Positions 10,943 to 11,609 of a stretch of 11,609 nucleotides of DNA are shown in pieces. The first letter of the stretch is position 1; every line of letters begins with the position of its first letter. The position numbers were made by a program, and so were the translations under genes. The stretch covers positions 1 through 11,609 of the forward strand of contig DASTHS010000240.1 in NCBI GenBank assembly GCA_035718085.1, in the 5' to 3' direction. The stretch comes from DASTHS01 sp035718085 (lineage in GTDB: Bacteria; Actinomycetota; Acidimicrobiia; Acidimicrobiales; Palsa-688). The notes under the pieces are model-generated. The model was not told the DNA's origin and made no database searches. It saw nothing but the letters and a program-made list of their open reading frames with translations.

Positions 10943-11609
10943 GGCGGCCGGAGGCTGACGTCGCTGGTGGAGGTGGAGCCGGCGGCCACCTGCACGAGGG
11001 CGGTCGACTGGGAGCACCCCGGGGCGGCGTAGGTGACCGTCCAGCTGCCCACGGTCAGGCCGCCGATGGCGTACTGGCCCGCCGGGCTGGTGGTCGTGGT
11101 CGTCGACACGGTCGTCGTGCCGTTGGTCGCGGTCACGGCGACCCCCCCGAGGGGGACGGCGGCGCCCTTCCCGTTCGGGTCGCAGCCGGTGACCGTCGCC
11201 GAGGGCGGCGACCCGCTGACGGTGCCGGCGATGGCGCCGGTCGCCGGTGCCAGCGCCACCGAGAGCCCCGACACGGCCCCGGTGCCGGTCAGTTGCACGG
11301 CGATGGTCTGCGACTGGTAGCCGGCGAGGGAGAAGGTGAGGGTGTACGACCCGGGCGGCAGGCCGCTGAGCGTGAAGTTGGGGCTGGCGGCGGCCGTGAG
11401 GCTCTGGGTGGTGACCGGCGCCGTCCCGCCGTCGACGGTGACCGTGACGTTCCCCAGCGGGGCGTGCGCGGCGGTGGCGTCGGTGACCGTGCCGCTCACC
11501 GTGCCGGCCCCGCCGGCCATCGCCACGGCGAGGTTCGCCAGGTCTTGTCCGGGCCCGAGGGGCTGGGCGAGGGTCTGGTCGCCGTAGCCGGGTGCGCTGA
11601 AGGTCAGCA
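10930..11609 (-). CDS. 3' end of a carboxypeptidase-regulatory-like repeat protein (5' end outside window)
   Basis: This is the last 225 codons of a gene that enters from the right edge; the frame is open from 11607 down to a TGA at 10932-10930, and the start is not in the window. The visible part begins in the tail of one beta-sandwich domain (motif APGYGDQTLA). Two complete transthyretin-like domains follow, at about visible residues 35-121 (GTVSGTV, then LSGLPPGSYTLTF, then AGYQSQ) and 124-221 (GAIAGTV, then IGGLTVGSWTV, then APGC). This G-x-V-x-G-x-V ... G-x-[YW]-x-[LV] ... GY pattern is typical of the carboxypeptidase regulatory-like / SdrD-B-like fold. That fold is a structural or binding module and not an enzyme. 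The last domain has two cysteines (visible residues 142 and 198) that could pair. The gene ends two bases before the next start, so it is probably the upstream member of the same operon. An N-terminal head and membrane helix like those of its two neighbours are likely but unseen. Confidence 0.93.
   Translation of the reverse strand, partial: LTFSAPGYGDQTLAQPLGPGQDLANLAVAMAGGAGTVSGTVTDATAAHAPLGNVTVTVDGGTAPVTTQSLTAAASPNFTLSGLPPGSYTLTFSLAGYQSQTIAVQLTGTGAVSGLSVALAPATGAIAGTVSGSPPSATVTGCDPNGKGAAVPLGGVAVTATNGTTTVSTTTTTSPAGQYAIGGLTVGSWTVTYAAPGCSQSTALVQVAAGSTSTSDVSLRPPGAS

Noticed and set aside
10928..11017. Thirty-codon N-terminal extension of the 861-residue protein
   Set aside because: It would lie inside the preceding gene, is Arg/His/Pro-rich, and the ATG at 10927 begins a conserved-looking MRIDVSP strand right after the upstream stop.
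8456..11032. Open frame of about 858 codons on the plus strand
   Set aside because: Antisense shadow of the 861-residue gene; Gly/Arg/His-rich with no domain motifs.
1..11609. Promoters, terminators, RNA genes or mobile elements
   Set aside because: There is no intergenic space, and I saw no convincing hairpin followed by T-run, no tRNA or rRNA signature and no transposase or inverted-repeat ends.

Overview
The window is very GC-rich DNA, and every real gene lies on the minus strand. The coding style is strong G/C at third codon positions, a GTG start, stop/start overlaps and Ala/Gly/Thr/Val-rich proteins. This suggests a high-GC actinobacterium, perhaps an uncultivated or environmental lineage. 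That placement is an inference from composition and protein style, since no marker gene is present.

Read on the minus strand (right to left), the window holds three co-directional genes with no intergenic space. (1) 11609-10930 is the 3' end of a gene entering from the right edge; its last 225 codons encode transthyretin-like 'carboxypeptidase regulatory-like' beta-sandwich domains. (2) 10927-8342 is a complete 861-residue protein: two N-terminal Ig-like (COG1470/NEW3-like) domains, one transmembrane helix, then six tandem carboxypeptidase-regulatory-like domains. (3) 8345 to the left edge is one uninterrupted reading frame of 2781 codons with no stop. It has the same N-terminal plan and membrane helix, then an Ala/Gly spacer, several regulatory-like domains, an irregular cysteine-containing section, and a tandem array of about 214-residue two-part units that runs off the left edge. 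I translated this third frame codon by codon from 8345 to 3 and met no stop.

The junctions are tight. Gene 1's TGA is two bases from gene 2's ATG, and gene 2's TGA overlaps gene 3's GTG (GTGA). This implies one transcript with coupled translation. No promoter, terminator, RNA gene, mobile element or CRISPR array was seen, and no non-coding stretch exceeds a few bases.

The likely picture is a set of single-pass membrane proteins with a cytoplasmic Ig-like head of about 200 residues and extracellular stalks of very different lengths built from beta-sandwich repeats. No catalytic domain is visible; names such as 'carboxypeptidase' or 'hydrolytic protein' would mislead. From memory of related actinobacterial proteins, a link to contractile injection system loci is possible, but nothing in the window proves it. 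The most unusual element is the tandem two-part repeat in the third protein, with a cysteine pair in each unit and a conserved Y-[GA]-G-x-x-x-x-V-P-x-[FY]-type motif in a second module I do not recognise.
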